In this document: positions 1-10,417 of the stretch, one piece after another
How the letters are laid out: each line of letters opens with the position of its first letter
Numbering within the stretch: the stretch's first letter is position 1
NCBI GenBank assembly: GCA_023052935.1
Contig: CM041298.1
Location: 25,091,692-25,155,691 of the forward strand
Source: Piezodorus guildinii
Taxonomy: Eukaryota; Arthropoda; Insecta; Hemiptera; Pentatomidae
DNA: 64,000 nt
Direction of reading: 5' to 3'
Program-made: the position numbers and the translations under genes
Notes under the pieces: model-generated
Told to the model about the DNA's origin: nothing
Database searches by the model: none
Seen by the model: only the letters and a program-made list of their open reading frames with translations

Positions 1-79
1 AAGGCTGGTCTTGGGGGCTTGGGCTTGAACGGAGAACATTGGACGAGTCTGTGTAGACGGAATGTGGTAGTATCGGCAT

Positions 80-117
80 CGAACCTTCGGGTTCGGTAAG
101 CCTATTATTATTATTAT
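80..117 (+). repeat. UUCG-capped hairpin followed by (ATT)n, LINE-tail-like
   Basis: A six-base stem (80-85 with 90-95) closes a TTCG loop and is followed a few bases later by an (ATT)n run (103-117). A hairpin next to a short 3' microsatellite is typical of the 3' end of LINEs that use a structured tail. No coding sequence of such an element is visible upstream because the window begins here. Confidence 0.35.
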
Positions 118-119
118 GA

Positions 120-300
120 TTAGAGAATTCTAGAGGGTAGTAGAGCGGATAATAAAGAAACGGTCAAAAGTTTTGTGGGTAGAAACGTACAGGTCAGAAT
201 GGCGTGATCTTGTTTCAAGGGAGTGGACTGAGGATTTAAGTTGAAGGAGACTGAGGATATAGGGTGGATGATAAGAGTTTATGGTTTGCTAAAGGTATGA
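120..300 (-). pseudogene. CR1-like LINE relic (end of reverse transcriptase ORF)
   Basis: The stretch resembles, in the same orientation, 44280-44570 (for example the shared words around 'gtagaaacgta' and 'ggtcagaatggcg'). Both read on the minus strand as the C-terminal tail of a CR1-like reverse transcriptase ORF. It is short and broken. The assignment rests only on similarity to the other copies in the window. Confidence 0.4.
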
Positions 301-1290
301 ACCTAGGAAATAATTTCTCCGTTCTATACCTCACTTTACGATCCTATCTCTCAAACAGTAGGATTATAATCAATCTTATAAGTTCGTTGTGATGCAGAAT
401 TTTCCAACTTTTATCACCTTGGGTGCGGTGTTCCTCAAGGCATCGTCTTGGGACCCGTCCTCAACGGGGTATACCCTATACACTACTGATATTCCCAATC
501 ATCCGGACATCTTTCTGGCAATATTTGCAGAATATACCATCATCCTATCATCCAGTTCCGATTATGAAACAGCATCCTTAAATCTGCAATTACACCTTTG
601 GATTATCGAACAATGGTTTAGTAACTGGCGCATAAAGATGAACGAGGCCAAATGTAAATACGTAACCTTCACTTCTAGACGAAAATCTTTTCCGCCTGTT
701 CGTTTCAACTCAATACCGACGATTCAGACAGTTATACCGACAACTCAACAGAAAATCTGAGCTTAGAGTTGACAACAAAATATTGTTGATAAAATCTAAA
801 AGACAATACTGAAGTCTATCTAGACCTACGGACTTGAACTTTGGAGGAAGCTAAGCGTTCTAACATCAAACGCATTCAATCCAAAGTACTTCGGACAATA
901 GTAAATGCTCCTTGTTATGTCAACAAACATACCTTACACCTCGACCTAAACATTCTATTTATTTTAGATCTTATTCCATCAAAATTCTCCAAATGCCATC
1001 ACACCCTTACCATCCCCCTAGATGGTTGAAACGGCAGTGGCCCCGCTACCTATCGTAAATATGTATGTATTGCAGTTCTTGCACTGGCTAGATTCTCCAC
1101 TCAACCTATTGTATGTATGACGTGTATATAGGTCTGAGTGATTTCCAAACATTGTATAAATTTTATTGATTAATTTTGTGTATGCATTTTATTGCTCTCT
1201 AAATATTTTATGAATGTTGTATTTCACGAATATTATTAATGTCCAAATTAGGACAGACTGTAATATCACTCAATGAAAATTGATGTTGAA
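301..1290 (+). pseudogene. Decayed Jockey-clade LINE (RT palm to 3' end)
   Basis: Broken frames match the Jockey ORF at 55150-57792. Recognisable pieces are the region before RT motif B (CGVPQG-like, near 425), the degenerate ADD region (near 525, AEYTII in place of YADDTC), the stretch after the palm (600-680), and the C-terminal 'IQSKVLRTIVNAP' block (868-915). A degenerate 'LKRQWPRYLS' end lies at 1024-1056. Several frameshifts and a deletion separate the pieces. An AT-rich 3' UTR ends in an A-run near 1290. Clearly dead; more diverged from the 55-kb copy than the other Jockey fragments here. Confidence 0.6.
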
Positions 1291-1689
1291 TAGAAAAAAA
1301 AAATCTTGTAATTTTGTAGATATCAAATCAAAACAAAAATCTAAATAGGAAAAGAAATGATTAATATATTTTTGATCTCCACAAATCTTAATATTAAAAT
1401 ATTGAAGGAGTGGTTTAAATAATTTTTTTTCAAAAATAAATAAGAAAACAAAACTTTTAGGTATATAAAAGTATATAAACGAAAAGAGAATCACATTTGA
1501 TATATTTTTTTCTAATATAGCTTAGTCATATTTCCACTTGATGTAATAATGTCGATGTTGAGATCAGAGTTCTTTATTAAATGCAAATTTTCAAAAATGA
1601 CAAAATTTCACTTTTTGCAATTTTTATATGGAACTATATTATAATGGACTGAGTGAAAAAATATGAAACTTATATAGATTACACCCTTA

Positions 1690-2540
1690 TACGATGAGTA
1701 TAAGTGATATAAAGATAGTTCCTTGTGACAATCTTCAATCCTGATCTTTTTATAACCGCATTTAGGACTACGTTGAACAGTAAAGGTGCTAGTGAATCCC
1801 CTTGTCTCTGCCCTGAGCCCACTTGGAACGAGTCTCCGATTGTTCCGCCAACTTTGACCCTGCCCACCGTTTCCTTCATGCCCATTTCTTGCATAGAATA
1901 TTATAACTCTTTCCTAATGACTGAGTCATATGCAGCTTTGTAGTCTATAAAGGGTAGCCACATGCTGTTATCAAACTCATTCATTTTCTCCATCATCTAG
2001 CAGAGCGAAAATATTTGGTTGATTGTAGAACAATTGGCCCTAAATCCTCCTTGATATTCTCCGAGTTGTGATTCCACATATGGAATTAGGCGGTTATACA
2101 ATGCGATTGAGAACACCTTGTATCCGGTATTTAGTAAGCTGATTCCCATATAGTTCCTGCAATCAGTCGAATCTCCCTTCTTTTTAAAAATTGGTACGAT
2201 CATGGACTCACTACATTCTTGTGGCATTGTCTCTGAGGTCCATAGCTCTACCAATCTGGTTAATTTTTCTATTAGTTGAGATCCTCCTGTCTTTAGAAAT
2301 TCTGCAGGTATCTTATCTGATCCAGGCGCCTTATTGTTTTTCAACTTGTTTAAAATTACATCAAAAGGAACTATCTTTAATAAAATGACACAAGTCATGG
2401 CATATGCAGACGATATTGTCATAGCAGAAAGCACTGCATAAAAGAGGTATTTAAAGTGCTTGAGACAGAAGGGAGAAGGATGGGCCTTCAGATTAATGAG
2501 GGCAAAACAAAAATCTTAATTTTGAGGAAGAAAAAGCCAG
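1690..2540. pseudogene. RTE-like LINE reverse transcriptase relic with an internal inversion
   Basis: On the minus strand, 2384 down to about 1720 encodes the N-terminal half of a LINE reverse transcriptase: 'KNNKAPGSDKIPAEFLK' (near 2340), 'GISLLNTGYKVFS' (near 2130), 'GEYQGGFR' (near 2050), 'FIDYKAAYDSV' (near 1940) and 'GQRQGDSLAPLLFN' (near 1810). On the plus strand, 2385-2535 carries the next part, 'MAYADDIVIAES', then a Gly-Leu-x-Ile-Asn-Glu-Gly-Lys-Thr-Lys block broken by stops. The two halves meet tail-inverted near 2384. The wording of the motifs is most like RTE-clade enzymes; clade assignment is from memory. Confidence 0.6.
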
Positions 2541-2544
2541 CTCT

Positions 2545-2579
2545 GTAATATATACTCTTAGCCAAAGAGTATATATTAC
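2545..2579. repeat. Perfect 15-bp inverted repeat (hairpin)
   Basis: Arms 2545-2559 and 2565-2579 are exact inverse complements around a 5-base loop. It sits exactly where the plus-strand part of the RTE-like relic stops, so it may be the end of another insertion. No function is apparent. Confidence 0.7.
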
Positions 2580-2580
2580 T

Positions 2581-3186
2581 GGTTCTTTCTATATTTTATT
2601 GCAGCTGCTATATTAGTATTATAACTAATAAATTTTTGTTTTTCTATCAATTGTATCGGTTACTATGTTGTTTGTTTCAAGGCTAGTTATTGTCTATGGA
2701 GAATTTAATGAGAGAATCGGACGGGACTTTAGAACCTAATATGGTGCGAAGTGGGGTTATTGATGTGAAATCGTTAAGAATAAAACGGTGGCGATTGAAA
2801 GTCGTGTGTTGCGCGCAGAAGGTATTTTTCATTATTAAATTTGACTAGTTATCTCTAACTTGGAATAACCATAATAGATTGAAACAGCATAAGAGTGTAA
2901 ATTACATTCTCGAGCGCAGTTGGAAATAGTTTCTTCGATTATTTGATAAAACATCAAGGAATACTAAAATATTTCAGAAGATATTAAAAGATATTTATTA
3001 TTGTTATTATTATTCGATTAGACTATTTGGAGATCACGTAAGTAGGCTAATTTGAAGCACATTTCAATTTCATATTCGTTCTTTTACTGTCCCAATAAAC
3101 CTTCATCTGCTCACGAAACCGCTGTTTTCGTTCTTTTGTCTACTTGGTTCCCGTTCTTACTCTGGTGTTTTCGACTTGGAAACAAT
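2581..3186. other. No gene recognised; scrap of an M1 left end
   Basis: Only short frames and AT-rich DNA. Positions 2796-2822 read, on the minus strand, as the left end of the M1 family (the 'gcgcgcaacacacgac' word followed by the start of the inverted repeat). The rest resembles nothing else in the window. Confidence 0.4.
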
Positions 3187-3194
3187 CCTACAGG

Positions 3195-3467
3195 ACTGGA
3201 AGGAATTAGTCCGGGTGGCGGTCCTTAAATGAAACAACTAAATAGTTTCAACTATTTATTGTTAAAGTTTCGACCCCCCTTTGTGGGTCATCATCAGGGC
3301 GCATGGTCGGTGAATGGAAACTAATATGGAAACTCAGTTTCTATTCACCCACCATGCGCCCTGATGATGACCCACAAAGGGGGGTCGAAACGTTGGCAAA
3401 CAATAAATAGTTGAAACTATTTAGTTGTTTCATTTAATGACCGCCACCCGGACTAATTCCTTCCAGT
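3195..3467. mobile_element. 273-bp palindromic element with hammerhead-like core
   Basis: The two halves are near-perfect inverse complements from end to end, with the centre near 3325. The right arm contains, on the plus strand, CTGATGA (3361-3367), a 5-bp stem (3369-3373 with 3382-3386) and GAAAC followed by GTT (3387-3394). These are flanked by GCC (3358-3360) and GGC (3395-3397), which can pair. This is the order and spacing of a type I hammerhead core. In the left arm, read on the minus strand, the GAAACGTT block reads GAAACTTT, so that copy would be defective. Hammerheads of this sort are known in the terminal repeats of Penelope-like elements. No Penelope reverse transcriptase is seen nearby, so the parent element is inferred. 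Confidence 0.6.
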
Positions 3468-3562
3468 AATTCTCAACGGTCAACTAATTACATCCACAAT
3501 CCTACAAGACTTTTTCTCCAAATATTTTTCTAAAAGTTATTTATATATACTCTTTTTATTTA

Positions 3563-3800
3563 ATGAAGAGGTGGCGTGGTCTAGTGGGCGGAACACTAGG
3601 CTACTGTTCTTTGGGTCGTGGGTTCAAATCCCCAATTATTGTTTGTTTCCATATTTTAATATTGTTAACTTATTATTGTACACAACTTATTATTAGTAGG
3701 TTTTTAAAATTTTATTGGCTGTGTTATAGATTTAATAATTCTGATGATTGTCCACAATGTAGGTTAAAATGAAAGTAAGTATACAAAAATAAAATAAGTG
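3563..3800 (+). mobile_element. tRNA-derived SINE-like repeat
   Basis: The left part has an A-box-like 'tggcgtggtctagtgg' (3571-3586) and a B-box 'gggttcaaatcccc' (3620-3633) at tRNA-like spacing, followed by an AT-rich body. A clean acceptor stem and CCA-adjacent pairing are absent, so I read it as a SINE head and not as a functional tRNA gene. The 3' boundary is a guess. Confidence 0.5.
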
Positions 3801-4899
3801 TAACTTAACGACCGCATCTCCGACCAACTTCTCAATCATATATTCTCAATGATCGTCAATAATTCCATCATTATAATAATTATAGTACTACTACTTCATC
3901 CTATAAGCCAGTATAATAATAACAATAAAACCGACGATCAGTGATTGCGACAAAAACTGGGAAAACTCTGGGGGCTTTTGTAGGATTTTAGACGTGGGGC
4001 TACTCGGGATGAGACAACCTGCACAGTCAGCAAACGACCCTAACTCCCTACCACGTTCGGGCCATCTTTGTAAAGAATGCATCTCGCTACGTTTTCTTCG
4101 AGGAAGTAGGCACATTTCGAATCTTATTATAGATATTCTCTTCTGAGATATAAATAAATCAGATCAGTCTCAATCTTTCGATATTCAATATTTTTTAAAT
4201 CCCAAAATATCAATTCGCGTTTATTTAACATTCGCCGAGATTATATTACTTTCACTTACCTATATTAATTAAGGCTAAATGCTACGAAATCTCAGGCCAT
4301 CCTAATATGTTCCAATTCCCTTCTCAGCCAATACTACATTTTCGAGACTAATCCTAAATTGAGACGTTGATTTCCAAAAGGTACTAAAGGACATTTTTTA
4401 CGAAATTGATTTTTTTATATATTTGTATTCTCATCATTTAGTTTTATCTAAATATTCTATTTGATGTTATCTAATGAATTCTCAAGTCCTTAAGAAATAC
4501 GATTTAGATATGCGGTCATTTTCTAAAAGTACTAATTACGTATTTATTATCGTTCCAAATCATTCTAAAAAAATCCAATTCATTACTTTAATATGATTTT
4601 ATTATTATAGTAAAAAAAAATTCTAAATTTTAATGAAAAAAGACCCAAATTAGCTAGATTAATAATATAGTAATGGGAGATTTTCGCGCTTCCTGTAAAA
4701 TTTCTTAGAATGGATATAGTACCTTTTGGAAATCAACATCTCAATTATCTCCCAATCACCTTCAGTTCCTCTGTATAAAACCTGAGTTTTTCCATACATC
4801 AAACCCTTGCCTGGTAACCCCATATTGCACAAATTTCCAGACGATCTATAAGTACTCTTAAGTACTTCCATCGCTCCCGTCATCTTCTCCTACTTCCCA
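3801..4899. other. No gene recognised
   Basis: Low-complexity AT-rich DNA with a somewhat more GC-rich patch at 3950-4100. Minus-strand frames of about 74 codons (3891-4115 and 4659-4883) lack any motif I know. I see no repeat shared with the rest of the window. Confidence 0.3.
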
Positions 4900-5341
4900 C
4901 CCTTAGGATCCTGGTTTCCTCGCTTATTTTTCTCCACTTAGATTATTGCTACGTAGTATATGGCAGTCTCTTGACTGTACTTGATGATAGACTCAAGTGA
5001 ATTATGAATATGTTTATAAGATTTATCAGCGGTACCTCGATGAGGTCTCCATTGACCCACTTATATAATGAATAAAAATGGCTCTACCAAGTCATTAACT
5101 CCCAACATCCACCGTACATTCCCAGTATCCTACAATTCACTTACTTGAAACGAGATGAGCCATTCTGACCATTACATTCCTATCCATTGAACTAAATCTT
5201 CTAATTAATTCCTTTTATATCTCCTCTGCAGCCCTCTGGAATTCCCTACCTAATCATATTCGCTATGCTTCTTTCCTTCTCTCATTCAAATCCTGCCTTT
5301 TCCAACACCTTCTAGCATCCCAAAGAGACTCACACTAAATG
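4900..5341 (+). pseudogene. CR1-like LINE relic (RT C-terminus)
   Basis: Translation in broken frames parallels the C-terminus of the complete CR1-like ORF at 25860-26340. It shows a 'DYCYVVYGSLL' block (4938-4970), a 'NMFIRFISGTSMRSP' block (5006-5050), and the final 'FSHSNPAFSNTF' type ending. Stops and frameshifts make it dead. It is cut by the Jockey insertion that begins at 5342 and its 3' flank resumes at 6350. It belongs to a CR1-like subfamily diverged from the 22-26 kb copy. Confidence 0.6.
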
Positions 5342-6339
5342 TTTTTTTTTTGTTTTGTTTTTTTAAATATTTTATTGATATTTACAACTGTACATACAAT
5401 ATATACAACAAGTAAATGGGCTAATTTACACTTATGGGCGTGATAATGTCTTGTGAAGAAACTACCCAGTGGTAGCACTTCAAAGTCAATTTAATTAAAG
5501 TAGGTATCGAGGCCATCGTCTTTTCAATCGCCTCGGAGGGTTGTCAGGAATAGATGGGAATGATAAGTTGCGTACAAGAGGATTCTTGTGGGTTGGGAGT
5601 TTGGAATGAAAAGAGGCGTATCTGTTTCGGGCTAGTTCTGCGACAAATGGGATATTTAGGTCATTATGGATGATTTTATTCGTAACGAAATAAGGAGCAT
5701 TTAGGATTTTGCGAAGGATTTTGGATTGTAAAGATTGAATACGAGAGGAATTAGATGGTTTAGTAGAGCCCCAAAGCTCGATTCCATATGTCCAGATGGG
5801 TCTGATGATGGTAACATAAATGAGCTTTTTGTAATAAATTGGAAGTTTTGAACGTTTGTCTAGTAAGTGTTGTAGTAATCGGTATCTACGGGCAGTTTCT
5901 TGTCGTTTGAGTCGCGTATGGGGATTCCATGTAAGACGTTTGTCAAGATGGAGTCCTAGGTAACGGATTTGTTCAACAGGTATGAGTGTTCGGGATGCAG
6001 CGGATGGATCATTATGTACAGATAACACACAAGTGTCATCCACATAAGTTGTGAGGACAGTGGATGGATGGAGTGGAATATCAGCTGTATATACTGTATA
6101 AAGGATGGGACCTAAGATACTACCCTGAGGTACACTTCCAGACTGAGAAAATATGGAAGAGTAGGAAAAGTTATGATTTACTTTAAAGGTTCTATTAGTG
6201 AGGTAGGAACAGATTATCAAGTAGTATGTTGCGGGAAGGAATTGACGGAGTTTATAAAGGAGTCCTGGAAGCCAGACTCGGTCGAACGCTTGTTCCACGT
6301 CGAGAAAAGCACCAGTGCAATACATTCCGCGCTCCAATG
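5342..6339 (-). mobile_element. 5'-truncated Jockey LINE with 10-bp target-site duplication
   Basis: A T-rich tract at 5342-5363 is the poly(A) tail of a minus-strand Jockey LINE. The 5' end stops inside the RT domain. The flanks repeat ACACTAAATG (5332-5341 and 6340-6349), a 10-bp target-site duplication that fixes both ends. It inserted into the older CR1-like relic. Confidence 0.9.
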
Positions 6340-6343
6340 ACAC
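5495..6343 (-). pseudogene. Jockey reverse transcriptase fragment, 282 codons open
   Basis: The open frame covers RT motif A (DVEQAFDRVW), motif B (SVPQGSILGP, with Ser replacing the usual Gly), motif C as YVDD where relatives have YADD, and the C-terminal thumb and tail ending RRLKRRWPRYLL. Compared with the 55-kb copy about 48 codons are missing in frame between 'ASRTL' and 'PVEQIRYLG'. The frame is therefore kept while part of the palm-thumb junction is lost, which should abolish activity. The open frame runs a few bases past the element's 5' end (6339) into the duplicated target site. No promoter or start of its own. Confidence 0.85.
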
Positions 6344-6529
6344 TAAATGTAAAATGGTAAATCCACTATCCCACTTTCAATGTAAGAATAAATTATTTAT
6401 TTTACTAAAATCCTCGAGTTATAGAATAATTCATTTATTCGAAAATTGTTCAGCTCTATCATTTTATAGGAAATTTTTTTCGTTTGTTTAAGGTTTTCCT
6501 CATTACAGTAACCCTATAACGGGTGCATT

Positions 6530-6720
6530 TATTTCTACGCGTCAGGGTACCTTGAGTATAGAAACCAAGTCTCGAAAAAAGGTCTGGATATTCCGTGTGC
6601 GTCGTAAGCCTAAAAAAAACAAACAAAAAAAAATACCGAAAGTCGTATGAACCTGAAATTTCATATTAAAGATAAATATACGCACCGAATGTTATAGCAA
6701 ATTTTTCATCATAATCACTC
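6530..6720 (-). mobile_element. M1 fragment, reversed
   Basis: Reverse complement of the M1 internal region (the words 'gaaccaagtctcg', 'aaggtctg', 'gtcgtatgaacctgaaatttcat' and 'cgcaccgaatgttat' follow the same order as in full M1 copies read backwards). It is broken off at about 6720, where a Jockey fragment begins. Confidence 0.6.
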
Positions 6721-7165
6721 TAACTTTCCACCTAACTACAAAAGGTTCATCTACATGACCATCATAAGGCCTATCTGGACGTACTGAGCTATGCTTTAAG
6801 GCTCAACTAAACCATAATATTATTGTCGTCTTCAATCTTTACAACACAACCCATCGAAAAGTCCTCAGTCTTGATGTTTCATATGTGGCTGATTTGGTCC
6901 GAACCAGGTATCAATCTTTCCATGACAAACTCCACTTCCACAATAACCCACTAGTTTAAATCTTTGCTTCTTCTTCTATTCCTGACAATCCTCCGTGGCG
7001 TCTGAAAAGAAGGTGGCCTTTGAGACCTTTCAGTTTAGATTATCAATTAGAGTGCTGCCAATGGGCAGTTTCTTTTTATGCCTTTTTTAAGTAATTTACC
7101 TCATAGCTCGTTTATTTGATGTATTAACCAATACAGTTGGAAATATTAATAAATAAATTTTAAAA
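6720..7165 (+). pseudogene. Decayed Jockey LINE 3' fragment
   Basis: Nucleotide similarity to 57430-57930. It shows 'NYKRFIYMTIIRPIWTY' with an in-frame stop after TY, a badly damaged 'LQSKILRKIL' region, the 'DNPPWRLKRRWPLRPF' end (6985-7033) and the 3' UTR word 'gtgctgccaatgggcag'. It ends near 7165 with an A-rich stretch. Too broken to code. Confidence 0.7.
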
Positions 7166-7190
7166 AAGCAAAAAAGAACATGTGTTAAAA

Positions 7191-8064
7191 ATCTGGTGCG
7201 AGCAACACACGACTTTCACATACCTCCGTTTTTAAAATCGATTAAAGAATTTTCAAATACAGTATGAGATAAAAATGAGTGAAACCATTAAAATATTAAT
7301 TAAATGGAATTATTAAAAAACCTATTATATTATTATCTAAAATTATCAGTTAGTTTTATCGGCTTTTCATCACTCTCTAATTACTTTTAAAAGCTTGTGT
7401 ATAAGATAATATATTTCCTAAAATCTTTAGCTTTTAAACGGTACATCATACATGTATATTAATGTTCATATGTTCAAAAACTAAAAAATGCATTAAAAAA
7501 ATACTTTTTGAGTTTTCTCCTTTATTCGTTTTTCGAATTCGTACAACTTACATATTTAGCTGTTATCTATCAATGCTAACAAGATAATATAGTTATTTTT
7601 ATAGAATATACAAAATTAAAGGTATTTTAGAGGAAGGAAATTTAAAATATCGGCATTTATGCCCTGTCAGACCATTTTAATTAGAATCAATAGTACATGA
7701 TATTAAAGACCAATAAATTTTACATCGATTTAGTGAGTTTAATAAAAATCGTCGAAACCGTTTTTGAGAAAATCGAAAAAAGGTGCAAAATGCATAGTAT
7801 AAAGTGGCTCTTCTGGTAAGCTCATTTTGATAAAAAAGGTTTGGTAACGTCTCGGGGATATATTTGTCATAAATATAAAATTTCAGTTTCATAGGTCATA
7901 CCGTTTCCGCCCGGGAGTTACCATACACATAGACCTTTTAGCGGGACTTGGTTATTTGGACTCAGGGGACCCTAAAATGTGTATTTCCGTTGAAAACTGG
8001 AATTCAAAAATTTTCACGATCGCAATACTTTCTCTTGCTATATATATAGTATGTGAAAGTAAAA
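7191..8064 (+). mobile_element. M1 TIR element, complete copy
   Basis: It starts with the M1 left end 'atctggtgcgagcaacacacgac' split around the inverted repeat ACTTTCACATACCT (one mismatch to consensus) and ends with AGTATGTGAAAGT at 8048-8060. The internal order is the same as in all other M1 copies: conserved 'ttaaaatcgattaaagaatttt', 'gcccattaaattttacatcga'-like, 'ggtgcaaaatgcat', 'gggacttggttatttggac', 'ttttcacgatcgcaatac'. No transposase is encoded, so it would be a non-autonomous DNA transposon. Superfamily is unknown because the target-site duplication is not clear. Confidence 0.75.
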
Positions 8065-8597
8065 ATATTTCAATTAATCAAGACCATGTAGATGATAAAC
8101 ACATAAAAATTGACGGTGATATTTACAATCATACAATTTTCTCTGTCTTAAAATAAAGATTCACATGTAACTTTAAAATATATTTTGTAATCATATTGCA
8201 ATATAATATCATGTTGCACAAATATTACTATCTAAACCTCAAGAGACAAACACATCCCGAATCGAAGTTCAATGTGTAATATAAAATTGTGGCCAAATTA
8301 ATACATGTATCGATCTTCTATCTCATTGTTATAGTTCAAAAGTATTCGATATTTTCTAGACTCCACAGCTCCTCCTTCTTAACATTTTAGTCTTTAAAAA
8401 AGTGAGTAATTATTTTCGTGGCAATTTTTAGAAGACATTAATCTTTGTCTTAGCGTTAGTTAATTATCGTTTAAGGAGAGATTCGAGGAGTCGGTCGATG
8501 TCGTGCCCACGCTGCTTTGTCAACTTCTCTAAAAATTATCATGAGTGTTTTTACTATGTGTTAAATTGAAGAAGGTGTGAATAAATTCTAGATTCGT
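8065..8597. other. No gene recognised
   Basis: AT-rich DNA. A slightly GC-richer patch (8480-8540) has no open frame or match elsewhere in the window. Confidence 0.3.
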
Positions 8598-8840
8598 CAG
8601 TTTGTTTATTCATCTAACCAGACTATGCTACAGTGGGAGTCTTAAATTTTGCGTATCTAGGTTTAACTAGAGTAGGCATTTTTAACAAGTACCTGAGACC
8701 GAATAGGCTAGAGACCACCTTATATGTCCCCTCCAAAGGATGGCCTAACTAAGGATTTTCTACTCCCATTAAAAATCCTAGACCTCACTGCCGGGTGTGA
8801 ACGCGCAACCATGGGAGAAGTTGTAATGCTTAGTGGCTAA
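8598..8840 (-). mobile_element. SINE-A copy, degraded
   Basis: Collinear with the well-bounded SINE-A at 53376-53668. It has 'gatgctacagtgggagtc'-like sequence, 'tatctaggttt', 'cccctccaaaggatggcctaactaaggattt' split over 8730-8762, and the degraded B-box region near 8785-8810. The tRNA-derived head lies at the right, so the SINE is on the minus strand. The head is too diverged for promoter activity to be likely. Confidence 0.65.
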
Positions 8841-9017
8841 GTACCCAAGTTTACCTAATTCTGAATGCGCATACTCAAATGAGGACTGAATAGTTTTTAA
8901 GTTTAGAAGAAATTAAATAGTATATGGCTTCGCTTTCATCAATAGTATATTAACTGCTTACGTAAGTAAGATAATTAGTAAATATTTTTTACTTCCATAG
9001 TACATGATGAAGAAGAA

Positions 9018-10335
9018 AAGAAGAAGAAAAAAAACTTTATTCTGGAACTAAGTCCCCTAAGAATAACATGAAATTTAACATTGTAAAATATTATACAAAC
9101 GATACAAAATCAATGAGGAAAAAAAAAGAAAATACGAGGGATGTTTTTCGAGTAAGTACCATTTTGAAATTTAAAAAAAGACGTGCAAAAATATCGCAAT
9201 AATTTTATTTTTACATGAAAGCTTGTACCTTAATTTACTTATCTACATAATTTCCATGAATTTTGAGGCACTTGTCATAACGCGGCACCAGTTTTTGAAT
9301 ACCCTCCTCAAAAAATTCTGCCGCCTGACTTGTTAAACGACGTTGACGAAGCATGCTACCATTTTGTTCCTGCACTTGAAGAAAACACTTGGGCGGTCGC
9401 CGTCTTCAAGACGATAACGCCGAAGTCAAAACATTTGTGAAGCAGTGGTTAACAAGTCAGGCGGGAGAATTTTTTGAGGAGGGTATTTGAAAACTTGTGC
9501 CGCGTTGTGACAATTGCCTCAAAATTCATGGAAATTATTTAGAAAAGTAGATTAAGGTACAGGCTTTCATGTAAAAATAAAATTATTGCGATATACTTGC
9601 AGGTGTTTTTTTAATTCCAAAACGGTGATAACTTAAAAAAACATTCCTCGTAGATTTAACCTTGGTAAAAAATAAATAAATAAAAATAACAATAAGAAAT
9701 AAATACATTTGGTGACAATATAATTAACTAATATTTAACGCTTTTGATTAAACTAAAAGAAAATGCGAACAAAAAACAAACAAACAAGAAAGAACAACAA
9801 ATGTTCAGTTATTTCAACTTACTTAAACACTTGTAAAAAACTAAAGTTATTGACTATCATCTTACAGTACAGTTATTATTTTCAGCTAGCGTTTTTATAG
9901 GAAGTGAGAAGATACTGAAACAAAAATTATTTGAAAGTGGAGAGAGAGGCTGCTCGACGGATGTTTGTTGGGAGAGAATTCCAAAAACTGGTGGAGTAGG
10001 ATGGAGAGAAACGTTCATATATTCAGTTCTGTGGGAAGGGATATAAAGGTCGGAATTTCGGAATATAGTTTTTTGTGAATGAATTGATGGTTTGAACTGC
10101 AGAAGATCGTATATATAGAGAGATTTAATAAAGGAGTGTTCCGAGGAAATATTTTCTTTGTGTTTGAGGGAAAAGCCACATTAACTCGTCGTAAAGATGG
10201 GACACGTGAAACCGCCTCGAGGTGCCAAAGACAAATCTTAAAAAACAGTTCATGATATACTTAGCTCGTTTCTCTAACGTCGTTGAGAGGCCACCGTACA
10301 CCATACATCCATAGTCAAAAGGGGGAGGGGGAAAT
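9018..10335 (-). pseudogene. CR1-like LINE relic (3' end and RT C-terminus), interrupted
   Basis: The 3' end is at 9018-9066, where the minus strand shows the terminal hairpin plus AGAATAAAG that also closes the 22-26 kb CR1-like element. After the mariner insertion (9135-9650) the C-terminal RT region continues from about 9880 to 10335. It is recognisable from similarity to the other CR1-like relics at 44280 and 120, and from the Tyr-Gly-Cys-x-Val-Tyr-Gly-Gly block near 10280-10310 on the minus strand. Frames are broken. Confidence 0.6.
9135..9650. mobile_element. Palindromic mariner-derived element (516 bp)
   Basis: Flanked by TA on both sides (9133-9134, 9651-9652). The ends are CGAGGGATGTTTTT... 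and its diverged inverse complement, as in Tc1/mariner elements. Both arms encode the last ~25 residues of a mariner transposase: minus strand near 9220-9330 'AEFFEEGIQKLVPRYDKC', and plus strand near 9460-9550, where one stop replaces Val before Asp-Lys. The element is thus two transposase 3' ends joined head to head around a ~100-bp centre, with no catalytic domain. It should be mobile only in trans. Confidence 0.8.
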
Positions 10336-10417
10336 CAGTGAGGTAATATCTAATAAGAGATATGAAATACATAATGTGATATGAAATGTATAATAAGAGG
10401 AACTATTGCGATTGTGA

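Noticed and set aside
3563..3640. Possible functional tRNA gene
   Set aside because: Boxes A and B are present but no acceptor stem or proper anticodon arm can be folded; a SINE head is more likely.
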